A stretch of DNA of 64,000 bases, taken from Streptomyces sp. STR69. Its GTDB lineage: Bacteria > Actinomycetota > Actinomycetes > Streptomycetales > Streptomycetaceae. A program made the translations under genes and the position numbers. Each line of letters begins with the position of its first letter. Position 1 is the first letter of the stretch. The notes beneath the pieces are model-generated. The model had not been told where the DNA came from, did no database searches, and saw only the letters and a program-made list of their open reading frames with translations. The stretch is taken from NCBI RefSeq assembly GCF_024519455.1, contig NZ_JALJRY010000004.1, positions 248,001 through 312,000 on the forward strand, written 5' to 3'. Of this stretch, positions 43,468-51,861 are shown in pieces.

Positions 43468-43610
43468 CCGACTTCGCGGTCCGGTCCCCGTTCCTGGGTG
43501 TGGGACTCCCAGGAAAACCGCTGCCTTCATAGCTCCTCGCTGGAGGGACAGACTCATTTGTGTCAACAGGAAATCCCCCACAAGGGGAAGCGAAGAAAGA
43601 GGTTTTCCCC

Positions 43611-44450
43611 ATGGCTACGTGGTTTGTCACCGGCGCCTCCCGTGGAATCGGCGCGGAAATCGCCCGGGCCGCGCTGGCAGGCGGTAACAATGTCGTGGTC
43701 GCCGTACGGAATCCGGAGCGGGTGCCCGGCGACCTGAAGAAGTCGGACAACGTGTTCGCGGTCGCACTGGACGTCACGGACAACGACAGCATCCCGCAGG
43801 CGGTCGAGGCCGCCGTGGAGCGCTTCGGCGGTATCGACGTCCTGGTGAACAATGCGGGCCGCGGTCTGCTCGGCGCGCTGGAGGAGATCACCGACGCGGA
43901 GGCCCGCTCGCTGTTCGACCTCAATGTGTTCGGCCTGATCAACGTCACCCGGGCCGTCCTGCCCGTGATGCGCAAGCAGGGTTCCGGCAGGCTCGTGCAC
44001 ATCGGTTCCCGCTCGGGTTTCGAGGGCGAGCCCGGTGTCAGCCTGTACTCCGCCTCGAAGTTCGCGGTCGCAGGCGTCAGCGAGGCGCTCTCCGCGGAGA
44101 TGGCACCGTTCGGCATCCAGTCGATGGTGGTCGAACCGGGCGTGTTCCGCACCAACTTCCTCGACGCGAGCTCGCTCTCGGTGGCCGCGAACCGTATCGC
44201 CGACTACGACGACACCCCCGCCCACGTCACGCTGGACTGGATCGACCGGGCCAACCACGCCCAGCTCGGCGACCCCGTGCGCGGCGCCGCGCTGATCGTC
44301 GAGGTCACCGGCACCGAGAAGCTGCCCACGCATCTCTACCTCGGCCGCGACACGCTGGAGCGGCTGGAGGTCAAGTACCGGCAGGTGCAGGACGACCTGA
44401 CCCCGTGGCGCGAGAAGTCCGCGGCCACCGCGCACGACGACGTCGCCTGA
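43611..44450 (+). CDS. Short-chain dehydrogenase 1
   Basis: This is a 279-residue classical SDR. The cofactor motif is TGASRGIG (residues 7-14), followed by LDVTDND, NNAG, the catalytic Ser in HIGSRSGF and YSASK at the YxxxK position. The specificity segment after PGVFRTNF is long, as in oxidoreductases of the uncharacterised SDR group acting on hydrophobic substrates. The ATG at 43611 follows an A/G-rich tract (GAAGAAAGAGG). The gene is divergent from marR and followed by a second SDR after 78 bases. Confidence 0.88.
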   Translation: MATWFVTGASRGIGAEIARAALAGGNNVVVAVRNPERVPGDLKKSDNVFAVALDVTDNDSIPQAVEAAVERFGGIDVLVNNAGRGLLGALEEITDAEARSLFDLNVFGLINVTRAVLPVMRKQGSGRLVHIGSRSGFEGEPGVSLYSASKFAVAGVSEALSAEMAPFGIQSMVVEPGVFRTNFLDASSLSVAANRIADYDDTPAHVTLDWIDRANHAQLGDPVRGAALIVEVTGTEKLPTHLYLGRDTLERLEVKYRQVQDDLTPWREKSAATAHDDVA

Positions 44451-44528
44451 CACACCGTCAAACACCGTTCCCAGCACACTTCCCAGCACCCCCGGCACGC
44501 TTTCCCGCACAGAGATCGAGGTCTTGCG

Positions 44529-45311
44529 ATGTCCACTTCCGCCCTACTCACCGGCACCCCGCTGGCCGGCCGTGTCGCCGTCGTCTCCGGCGCCTCCAGC
44601 GGCATGGGTGCCGTCACCGCCGAACGCCTCGCCGAACTCGGCGCCACCGTCGTGGCGTTGGCCCGCCGCAAGGAGCGGCTGGACAGCCTGGTGAAGAACA
44701 TCGAGGCCGGCGGCGGCACCGCGCTCGCCCTGGCCGTCGACGTCACCGACCGGGCCGCCGTCCAGAGCGCCGCCGACGAGGTGGCCGAGCGCTTCGGCAA
44801 GGCCGACCTGGTGTTCAACAACGCCGGTGTGCAACTCATCTCCGGTATCCAGGAGTTGAAGGTCGACGACTGGCAGCGCCAGATCGACCTCAACATCAGC
44901 GGACTGATGAACGTGATCGCCGCGTTCCTCCCCCACCTCACGGACTCCGCCGCCGCGGGCAAGTCGGCCGACCTGATCAACACCTCGTCGATCGCGGCCA
45001 CCCGCATCCTGACGAAGTTCTCGATCTACTCCGGCACCAAGGCCTACATCAGCCATCTCACCCGGCTGCTGCGGGTCGAGCTCGGCCCGAAGATGGTCCG
45101 CGTGGCCACCATCGAGCCCGGCATGGTCGACACCGAGCTCCCCGACCACGTCACGGACGCCGACGCGTCGAAGCTGATGGCCGACCTCATCCACGACATC
45201 GACGTCCTGCAGAGCGCCGACATCGCCGAGACCGTCGCCTTCATGGCCGCCGTGCCGCGCCACGTCAACCTGACCGAGATCACCATCCTGCCCACCGCGC
45301 AGGCCGTCTGA
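44529..45311 (+). CDS. Short-chain dehydrogenase 2
   Basis: This is a 260-residue SDR with SGASSGMG cofactor loop, VDVTDRA, NNAG, the catalytic Ser in NTSSIAATR and YSGTK. It is of the NADP(+)-dependent serine-dehydrogenase-like (YdfG) group by pattern. The ATG at 44529 is preceded by GAGG. It is co-oriented with SDR 1. The region right after its stop holds two more copies of the MarR motif. Confidence 0.88.
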   Translation: MSTSALLTGTPLAGRVAVVSGASSGMGAVTAERLAELGATVVALARRKERLDSLVKNIEAGGGTALALAVDVTDRAAVQSAADEVAERFGKADLVFNNAGVQLISGIQELKVDDWQRQIDLNISGLMNVIAAFLPHLTDSAAAGKSADLINTSSIAATRILTKFSIYSGTKAYISHLTRLLRVELGPKMVRVATIEPGMVDTELPDHVTDADASKLMADLIHDIDVLQSADIAETVAFMAAVPRHVNLTEITILPTAQAV

Positions 45312-45324
45312 GCTCCAGCATTGG

Positions 45325-45364
45325 TTGACATGACAACAAGCCTGGTGTTTTGTTGATACGTCAA
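45325..45364. promoter_or_regulatory. MarR operator, sites 2 and 3
   Basis: TTGACATGACAA (45325-45336) and TTGATACGTCAA (45353-45364) fit the consensus TTGAYAYGWCAA. They are centred 28 bases apart, upstream of the NAD(P)-binding gene. Confidence 0.6.
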
Positions 45365-45402
45365 CGAGGACAGCGAACTCCCGGCAGACCGGAGGGCCCG
45401 AC

Positions 45403-45954
45403 ATGAACATCACGGTGATCGGACGAGGACACGTCGGCGGCGGCCTGGCCCGGCTGTGGGAGAAGGCCGGGCACCAGGTCAGGACGCTGGGCCGGGACGG
45501 CGGTGACGCCTCGGACGCGGACGTGGTGGTCGTGGCCGTCCCCGGCGGGCTCATCGCCGAAGCGCTCGCCGGCGTCACCGGGCTCAGCGGCCAGGTGACC
45601 ATCGACGCGACGAACCTCTACGGCGACCGCGACGAGTCCTTCCCCTCGCTCGCGCACCAGGTCAAGTCGATCGTCGGCGGTCCGACCGCGAAGTCCTTCA
45701 ACACCGTCTTCGCCTCGGCGTACGACCGGATCGGCACCCAGCGCGTCACCCCGAGCAACCTCTACGCCGCCGAACCCGCCGCGAAGGACCTCACCGCGCG
45801 ACTCATCACCGACGCCGGCTTCGACCCGCTCTACGTCGGCGACCTCACCCCCGGCGCCCGCCTCCTGGAGGACAGCTCCGGCCTGACCCGCGCTCTGGCG
45901 GGCCAGCTCGACGGACCGTTCTTCTACCGCTACGGCCGCCCCGGCGAGCTGTAG
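45403..45954 (+). CDS. NAD(P)-binding, F420-dependent-reductase-like protein
   Basis: This is a 183-residue Rossmann protein of the NADPH-dependent F420 reductase/NPDR-like group. The dinucleotide motif is VIGRGHVGGGLARLW at the N-terminus, followed by VVVAVPGG, DATNLYG and KSFNTVFASAYDR. It lacks a C-terminal dimerisation domain, as is usual for this short type. The ATG at 45403 lies 38 bases after operator site 3, so it is presumably under the MarR regulator together with the SDRs. The substrate is unknown. Confidence 0.78.
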   Translation: MNITVIGRGHVGGGLARLWEKAGHQVRTLGRDGGDASDADVVVVAVPGGLIAEALAGVTGLSGQVTIDATNLYGDRDESFPSLAHQVKSIVGGPTAKSFNTVFASAYDRIGTQRVTPSNLYAAEPAAKDLTARLITDAGFDPLYVGDLTPGARLLEDSSGLTRALAGQLDGPFFYRYGRPGEL

Positions 45955-45978
45955 AACCACCTTGCCCTCAGCGGCAGT

Positions 45979-46818
45979 TCACGCCCCCGACTGGATGTCC
46001 CCCCGCGTCGACGACTCGATGGTGTCGCGGTGGGCGAAGTCGCCCGGGGGGATGCCGGGGTGGTGGCCGAGGGGGGCCGTGGGGGCCGCGACCGAGGGAC
46101 CGAGGGTGAGGCGGGAGACGATGCGGTAGCGGTCGCCGCGGTAGATCGAGTGGACGTACTCGACGGGCCGCCCGGTCGTGTCCGAGGTGAGGCGTTCGAA
46201 GAGCAGGGCCGGGGAGAGTTCGGGGACGTCGAGGAGTTCGGCCTCGGCCTTGGTGACGACCGTCGGCTCGATCGCCTGGACCGCCTCCTGGACGTGCACG
46301 CCGTGCTGTTCCCGGAGGTGTTCGTAGAGGTCGCCGGTCTCCAGCTCCTGTGCGGACAGGGTGGGGACCAGATCGGCCCTGATGTGCAGGTGCTCGATGG
46401 CCATCGGGGCGCCGTCGACCAGCCGCAACCGCGCCACGTACACGATCTCGGCGGCGGGCGAGAGGCGCAGTCTGCGCCCCACCCGGGCACCGGCCGGGAT
46501 GGTGGTGAACTCCAGCAGCCGGCTCGACCAGGCCCCGGAGGCCTGCGGCGCCGTCATGGTCTGCTCGGCGGAGACGAGTTCCTGGGTGATCTTCTCGGGC
46601 GCCACGAACATGCCGCGCCCGTGCTCCCGCACCAGCAGCCCCGCGGCGACGAGTTCGTCGACCGCCGCGCGCAGTGTCGGGCGGGACACGCCCAGGCGGG
46701 CACAGAGGGCGCGCTCGGAAGGGATCGGGTCCCCCGGCTGCTGCGACTCGACGAGGTCGAGGATGAAGTCGCGGACCCGCTCCCGTTTGAGTACCGCCCC
46801 TGGCGCGTCGGCCTTCAT
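45979..46818 (-). CDS. GntR/HutC-family regulator of a das-like sugar locus
   Basis: This is a 279-residue regulator. The N-terminal winged helix (IPSERALCARLGVSRPTLRAAV, residues 32-53) is followed by a UTRA effector domain (IPAGARVGRRLRLSPAAEIVYVARLRL...YRGDRYRIVSRL). It has the same architecture as DasR, the GlcNAc-responsive regulator, but the sequence differs from DasR as I recall it. The ATG at 46818 is preceded by GGGAG. It is divergent from a das-type ABC importer. Several TGGTC/GACCA half-sites lie between them. Confidence 0.85.
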   Translation of the reverse strand: MKADAPGAVLKRERVRDFILDLVESQQPGDPIPSERALCARLGVSRPTLRAAVDELVAAGLLVREHGRGMFVAPEKITQELVSAEQTMTAPQASGAWSSRLLEFTTIPAGARVGRRLRLSPAAEIVYVARLRLVDGAPMAIEHLHIRADLVPTLSAQELETGDLYEHLREQHGVHVQEAVQAIEPTVVTKAEAELLDVPELSPALLFERLTSDTTGRPVEYVHSIYRGDRYRIVSRLTLGPSVAAPTAPLGHHPGIPPGDFAHRDTIESSTRGDIQSGA

Positions 46819-46856
46819 GTCGCACTCCCTCGTACGCGGAACCCCCGGCCGACCGG

Positions 46857-47066
46857 TTGACCAGTTGACCAGCGAGTGCCCGCAGTTCGCCCCTCTTGAC
46901 CGGGGAAGTGTAACCACCATCGGCCGGTGATCATCCGGTTCCCGACCGATATACGGGCCAAATCCCCTAGCGGCAGAGGGGGTTGACGCCCGCATTGGTC
47001 TATGCCACCTTCATCCCCACATCGAGAGGTGAGCTGTCCAGTGGGCTTCACTGGTCAGGTGGTCAG
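46857..47066. promoter_or_regulatory. dre-like half-sites between the GntR and importer genes
   Basis: ATTGGTCTATGCCACC (46994-47009) matches the DasR-responsive consensus ACTGGTCTAGACCACT at 12 of 16 positions. TTGACCAG occurs twice in tandem at 46857 and 46865, and CTGGTCAGGTGGTCAG at 47051. Together these supply five TGGTC/GACCA half-sites. Confidence 0.6.
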
Positions 47067-47089
47067 TTCATGTCCTCCAGGGGTGAACC

Positions 47090-48367
47090 GTGCAGCTCCG
47101 TATGTTCGCCGGCGTGTCCGTGCTCGTGATGACAGCAGGGCTGAGTGCCTGCAGCAGCTCTTCCGATACCTCCGACGGCAGTTCCAAAGGCTCCGGGGGA
47201 AACACCACCATCGACGTCTGGCTGATGCGCGACAGCGTCTCCGCCCAGTTCCAGAACGAGTTCGTCAAGGGCTTCGAGGCCGCCCACCCGGACATCAAGG
47301 TCAAGGTGCAGATCCAGGAGTGGGACGGGATCGGCGAGAAGGTCACGGCCGCCCTGGCCAGCAACGACGCACCGGACGTCATCGAGACCGGCAACACCCA
47401 GGTCGCCCAGTTCGCGCAGAGCGGGGGGCTGCGCGACCTCAGCGACAAGGTCGACGACCTCGGCGGGAAGACCTGGCTCAAGGGCCTCGCCGAGCCGGGC
47501 GCCTACGACGGCAAGCAGTACGGCATTCCGTACTACGCCGCCAACCGCGTCGTCATCTACCGCACCGACCTCTTCAAGCAGGCCGGTGTCGACGCGTCCG
47601 CCATCAAGACCCGGGACCAGTGGATCGCCGCCACCAAGAGGCTCAACTCCGGTGGCACGCAGGGCATTTACCTGCCCGGCCAGAACTGGTACACGCTCTC
47701 CGGCTTCATCTGGGACGAGGGCGGCGACCTCGCCGTCCAGTCCGGCGGCAAGTGGAAGGGCACGCTGGACACCCCGGCGGCGATTCGCGGCATGCAGTTC
47801 TACGAGAAGCTGCAGGCCCTCGGCAAGGGCCCCAAGGACTCCGACGAGGCCAACCCGCCGCAGGCCGACGTCATGGCCAAGGGCAAGGTCGCCCAGGTCG
47901 TCTCGTCCCCGGGCGGCGCCAACGTCGTCATCCAGAACAACCCGGCCCTGAAGGGCAAGTTGGGCTTCTTCCCGATCCCGGGCAAGACCGCCGCGACGCC
48001 CGGCGCGGTCTTCACAGGTGGGTCCGACCTCGTCATCCCGACGGCGTCCACCAAGCAGGACGCGGCCTACACGTTCATCAAGGAACTCACCGGCGACACC
48101 TGGCAGAAGAAGCTCGCGCTCGCCATGAGCTACGTCCCGAACAAGACCACCCTCGCCTCCGCCGTCGCCGCCGACCCGGGTGCCGCGGCCATGGCGGTCG
48201 GCGCCGCGCAGGGCCACGCCACGCCCAACACCCCGGGCTGGGCCGCCGTCGAGGCGAAGAACCCGATCAAGGACTACATGACGGCCGTGCTCACCGGCGG
48301 CGACATCCAGAAGAAGGCCGCCACCGCGTCCGAGGCCATCACCGCGGCGATGAACTCCGGCTCCTGA
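47090..48367 (+). CDS. Das-like sugar-binding lipoprotein of an ABC importer
   Basis: This is a 425-residue solute-binding lipoprotein. The lipobox is LSAC at about residue 21, followed by a Ser/Asp-rich spacer. The mature protein is a family 1 extracellular binding domain (TIDVWLMRDSVSAQFQNEF, NDAPDVIETGNTQVAQFA, PYYAANRVVIYRTDLF). DasA and NgcE homologues bind chitobiose or GlcNAc. The start is a GTG at 47090 after GGGG; an ATG at 47070 is in another frame. The genes for two permeases and a GH20 enzyme follow, so N-acetylglucosamine oligomers are the likely cargo. No ATPase is encoded here; Streptomyces commonly uses a shared MsiK. Confidence 0.85.
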   Translation: MQLRMFAGVSVLVMTAGLSACSSSSDTSDGSSKGSGGNTTIDVWLMRDSVSAQFQNEFVKGFEAAHPDIKVKVQIQEWDGIGEKVTAALASNDAPDVIETGNTQVAQFAQSGGLRDLSDKVDDLGGKTWLKGLAEPGAYDGKQYGIPYYAANRVVIYRTDLFKQAGVDASAIKTRDQWIAATKRLNSGGTQGIYLPGQNWYTLSGFIWDEGGDLAVQSGGKWKGTLDTPAAIRGMQFYEKLQALGKGPKDSDEANPPQADVMAKGKVAQVVSSPGGANVVIQNNPALKGKLGFFPIPGKTAATPGAVFTGGSDLVIPTASTKQDAAYTFIKELTGDTWQKKLALAMSYVPNKTTLASAVAADPGAAAMAVGAAQGHATPNTPGWAAVEAKNPIKDYMTAVLTGGDIQKKAATASEAITAAMNSGS

Positions 48368-48396
48368 AGCGCCCGTTGACCGGAAGGAGGAGCGCC

Positions 48397-49386
48397 GTGC
48401 CGGCCGTCCGAGAACAGACCGCCCCCCGTCCCCCACTCGGTACCGACCCGCCCCGGCGCTCCCAGGCACCGGGCACGCGCCGCCCGTCGAAGTCCGGCGG
48501 CCGGGGAATCTGGCCGTACCTCCTGATCGCGCCCGCCGTGCTCGGCACGCTCTATCTGCTCGTGTATCCGCTGATCCGTGCCGTGGTGATCTCGCTGCAG
48601 GACTTCGGGCTGCGCCAACTCATCCTGGGGCACGCGAAGTTCGTCGGCCTCCGGAACTACGGGACGCTGCTGGGCGACAGCGACTTCTGGGAGGTCGTGC
48701 GGCGCACGTTCCTCTTCATGGCGATCAACGTCGTACTGATCATGACGCTGTCCACGCTGGTCGCGCTCATGGTCGAGCGGCTCGGCCGGTTCGGGCGGAC
48801 CACGGTGCTCAGCGCGCTCGTGCTGACCTGGGCGATGCCGGTGATCTCGGCGACGACGGTCTTCCAGTGGCTGTTCCACTCGGAGTTCGGAATCGTCAAC
48901 GCGGTCCTGACCGGGATGGGGTTCGAGTCCTTCGACCGCTATCCCTGGTTCGCGCACGGCCCGGCCGCCTTCGCCATCGTGGTCGCGCTCGTGGTGTGGC
49001 AGTCCGTGCCCTTCGCGGCGATCACCCTGTACTCGGCGCTCACCACCGTCCCCGTCGAACTGTACGAGTCGGCCCGCATCGACGGGGCGTCGGGGCCGCG
49101 GATCTTCCGCTCGGTCACCTTCCCGATGATCCGGCCGATCTTCCTGCTGGTGTTCTCCCTCGAAGTGATCTGGACGTTCAAGGCGTTCGTGCAGATCTGG
49201 GTGATGACCAACGGCGGGCCGGGCGACGCCACCACGATCCTGCCCGTGTACGCGGTGCAGACCGCGCTCTCCCACCAGCGCTACGACCTCGGTTCGGCGG
49301 CCTCCATGGTCACCGTGGTGCTGATGTCGGGCGTGCTGGTCTTCTACTTCCGTCAGATGTTCCGCCAGGAGGACGAGCTCGCATGA
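48397..49386 (+). CDS. ABC sugar importer permease 1
   Basis: This is a 329-residue MalF-type permease with six membrane helices and a Pro/Arg-rich cytosolic N-terminus. The EAA-loop motif is near residue 230 (ESARIDGASGPRIFRSVTFPMI). The GTG at 48397 is preceded by GGAAGGAGG. It is coupled to the next permease by ATGA, and is the DasB equivalent in the gene order. Confidence 0.88.
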   Translation: MPAVREQTAPRPPLGTDPPRRSQAPGTRRPSKSGGRGIWPYLLIAPAVLGTLYLLVYPLIRAVVISLQDFGLRQLILGHAKFVGLRNYGTLLGDSDFWEVVRRTFLFMAINVVLIMTLSTLVALMVERLGRFGRTTVLSALVLTWAMPVISATTVFQWLFHSEFGIVNAVLTGMGFESFDRYPWFAHGPAAFAIVVALVVWQSVPFAAITLYSALTTVPVELYESARIDGASGPRIFRSVTFPMIRPIFLLVFSLEVIWTFKAFVQIWVMTNGGPGDATTILPVYAVQTALSHQRYDLGSAASMVTVVLMSGVLVFYFRQMFRQEDELA

Positions 49387-50222
49387 GCACGACCCGGCCC
49401 CGGATCCGCCGTCTGCCCCTGAACGCCGCCGCCGTCCTCACGGTCCTGGTGTGCCTGTTCCCGGTGTACTGGATGGTCGCGACCGCGTTCACCCCGACCC
49501 GTGACATCCAGTCCGACAACCCCCGGATCATTCCCGGGAGTTGGACCCTCGACCACTTCCGTACGGCCGTCGGCGCCACCGGTTTCGGACTGTTCTGGCG
49601 CAACAGCGTTCTCGTCACGCTGAGCGCGGTCCTGCTCGCCCTCGTCATCGCGCTCGGCTCGGCCTACGCGGTCGCCCGGATGAGGTGGAAGGGGCGCCGG
49701 CAGTTCATGCTGATGGTGTTCATCGCGCAGATGGCACCCTGGGAGTCACTGATCATCCCGGTGTACATCATCTCCCGGGACACCGACATGCTGGACCGGC
49801 TGCCGACGCTGACGCTCGTCTACTTCATGATGACGCTGCCGTTCACGATCATCGTGCTGCGCGGCTTCATCGGCACCATCCCGCCGGAGCTGGAGGAGGC
49901 CGCGCAGGTCGACGGCTGCACCCGGTTCGGCGCGTTCCGGCGCATCGCGTTCCCGCTGCTCGCACCGGGTCTGATGGCCACCTCGCTGTTCGGCTACATC
50001 ACGGCCTGGAACGAGTTCACCTACGCCAACTTCCTGATCATCAAACAGCAGGACCACCGCACGCTGCCCGTGTGGCTGTCCTCGTTCCAGAACGTCTTCG
50101 GCACCGACTGGGGCGCCACCATGGCGGCCTCGACTCTCTTCGCGGCACCGGCACTTGTGATCTTCCTGCTGCTCCAGCGCCATGTCACCTCCGGCTTCGC
50201 GGCCGGCGCGGTCAAGGGCTGA
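49383..50222 (+). CDS. ABC sugar importer permease 2
   Basis: This is a 279-residue MalG-type permease with six helices, EAA loop EEAAQVDGCTRFGAFRRIAFP and the terminal GAVKG typical of this family. The start codon overlaps the preceding stop (ATGA). The 43-base gap to the GH20 gene suggests one transcript. It is the DasC equivalent in the gene order. Confidence 0.88.
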   Translation: MSTTRPRIRRLPLNAAAVLTVLVCLFPVYWMVATAFTPTRDIQSDNPRIIPGSWTLDHFRTAVGATGFGLFWRNSVLVTLSAVLLALVIALGSAYAVARMRWKGRRQFMLMVFIAQMAPWESLIIPVYIISRDTDMLDRLPTLTLVYFMMTLPFTIIVLRGFIGTIPPELEEAAQVDGCTRFGAFRRIAFPLLAPGLMATSLFGYITAWNEFTYANFLIIKQQDHRTLPVWLSSFQNVFGTDWGATMAASTLFAAPALVIFLLLQRHVTSGFAAGAVKG

Positions 50223-50265
50223 CGCTGCGCACCACCCCCACACGCCCCCGTCCCGGAGACGATCC

Positions 50266-51798
50266 ATGCCCGCACAGCGTTCCGCGCTCTTCCTCGTCCC
50301 CCGACCCACCAAGTCAGCACCCCGGCCAGGGCACTTCACGCTCGACGCCGACACCGCGCTGCACATCGGCGCGGGCGCCGAACCGGCCGCGGACCTGCTG
50401 CGCACCCTGCTCGCCCCCGCCACCGGACTGCCCCTGGGGGCGTCCCCCGACGGGCAGTTGACCCTGACGCTCGACCCCGGCCTGGCCGGTCTCGGCGACG
50501 AGGGCTACGGACTCACCGTCGCCCCGCACGCCGTCCTGCTGCGCGCCGCGCACCTCACCGGACTGCTGCGCGGAATCCAGACGATCCGTCAACTCCTGCC
50601 CCCACAAGCCCTGTCGGCGAATCCACAGCCCGACACGGAGTGGCTGCTCCCCTGCATCGAGATCACCGACCTGCCCCGGCACCCCTGGCGCGGCGCGATG
50701 CTGGACGTGGCCCGGCACTTCCAGCCCGTCTCCTATCTGCGCCGGTACGTCGACCTGCTGGCGCTGCACAAGATCGGTATGTTCCATCTCCACCTCACGG
50801 ACGACCAGGGCTGGCGCATGCCGGTGGCCGCCTACCCCAAGCTCACCGAGATCGGCGGCCACCGCGCCGAGTCCCAACAGGGCCCCGCCGGAAGCGACTT
50901 GTACGACGGCGTACCGCACGGCGGGTCCTACACGCGGGCCGAACTCGCCGACCTGGTGGCGTACGCGGCGGCTCGCGGTGTGACCGTCATGCCGGAGATA
51001 GAGATGCCCGGGCACGTCCGGGCCGCCCTGGCCGCCTATCCCGAGCTGGGCAACCACCCGGAGCGCAGCCTCGACGTCTGGACCAGGTGGGGCGTGTGCG
51101 ACACCGTCCTCGCCGTCCACGACGAGGTCCTCGACTTCTGCCGTACCGTCCTCGACGAGGTCATGGACGTCTTCCCCTCGCCGTACATCCACGTCGGCGG
51201 CGAAGAGTGCCCCACCGCCGAGTGGACGAGCAGTACCGCCGCGCGCGAACGGGCGGTCGCGCAGGGCCTGTCGAGTCCCGCCGCGCTGCACGGCTGGTTC
51301 CTCGGGCGGATCGGCGAGTTCCTCGTCCGGCACGGGCGGCGCCCGGTCGGCTGGGCCGAGACAGGAGCCGAACTGCCCCTGGACTTCACGGTGATGACCT
51401 GGCGCGACGCGGCACACACCCTGACGGCCGCCCGGCGCGGCCACCAGGTGGTGAGCGCCTATCACCGGGCGACCTACCTCGACTACGCCCAGTCCGAGGA
51501 CCCGCGCGAGCCCCCGGCGCAGTCCGGCAAGGTCGTCGATCTGCGGACCGTCCACACCCACGACCCCGTTCCCGAGGACGCGGACGCCCAGGCAGCCCGT
51601 CAAGTGCTCGGTACCCAGGCCCAGTTGTGGACCGAGTTCGTCACGACACCCGAGCGCGTCGAGTACCTCACCTATCCCCGCCTGTGCGCCCTGGCCGACC
51701 GCGCCTGGAGCGGCCCGACCGACTGGGACGACTTCCGCGCCCGGCTCGACGGCCACACGGCCCGGCTCGACGCGCTCGACGTCCGGTACCACCCCTGA
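50266..51798 (+). CDS. GH20 beta-N-acetylhexosaminidase, cytosolic, with altered acid pair
   Basis: This is a 510-residue hexosaminidase that would cleave imported GlcNAc oligomers. The N-terminal GH20b domain covers residues 10-140, followed by the catalytic TIM barrel: WRGAMLDVARHFQPVSYLRRYVD, HLHLTDDQGWRM and EIEMPGHVRAAL, then the active-site pair HVGGEECP near residue 313. In the family this pair is Asp-Glu. Here it is Glu-Glu, so the polarising Asp has become Glu. A WAE and WTEF near the C-terminus close the pocket. There is no signal peptide, so it acts on imported sugar. The ATG at 50266 is preceded by CGGAGACG. Confidence 0.87.
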   Translation: MPAQRSALFLVPRPTKSAPRPGHFTLDADTALHIGAGAEPAADLLRTLLAPATGLPLGASPDGQLTLTLDPGLAGLGDEGYGLTVAPHAVLLRAAHLTGLLRGIQTIRQLLPPQALSANPQPDTEWLLPCIEITDLPRHPWRGAMLDVARHFQPVSYLRRYVDLLALHKIGMFHLHLTDDQGWRMPVAAYPKLTEIGGHRAESQQGPAGSDLYDGVPHGGSYTRAELADLVAYAAARGVTVMPEIEMPGHVRAALAAYPELGNHPERSLDVWTRWGVCDTVLAVHDEVLDFCRTVLDEVMDVFPSPYIHVGGEECPTAEWTSSTAARERAVAQGLSSPAALHGWFLGRIGEFLVRHGRRPVGWAETGAELPLDFTVMTWRDAAHTLTAARRGHQVVSAYHRATYLDYAQSEDPREPPAQSGKVVDLRTVHTHDPVPEDADAQAARQVLGTQAQLWTEFVTTPERVEYLTYPRLCALADRAWSGPTDWDDFRARLDGHTARLDALDVRYHP

Positions 51799-51861
51799 CC
51801 CGTCCCGTACCGCCCTTGCTGTCCCGTTCCGGAATCACCCCACCTTCTGGAGAGGCACGAC

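Noticed and set aside
45979..50222. Naming the GntR/ABC genes dasR and dasABC
   Set aside because: Gene order agrees, but the regulator differs from DasR as I remember it and paralogous sets exist in Streptomyces. Symbols were left blank.
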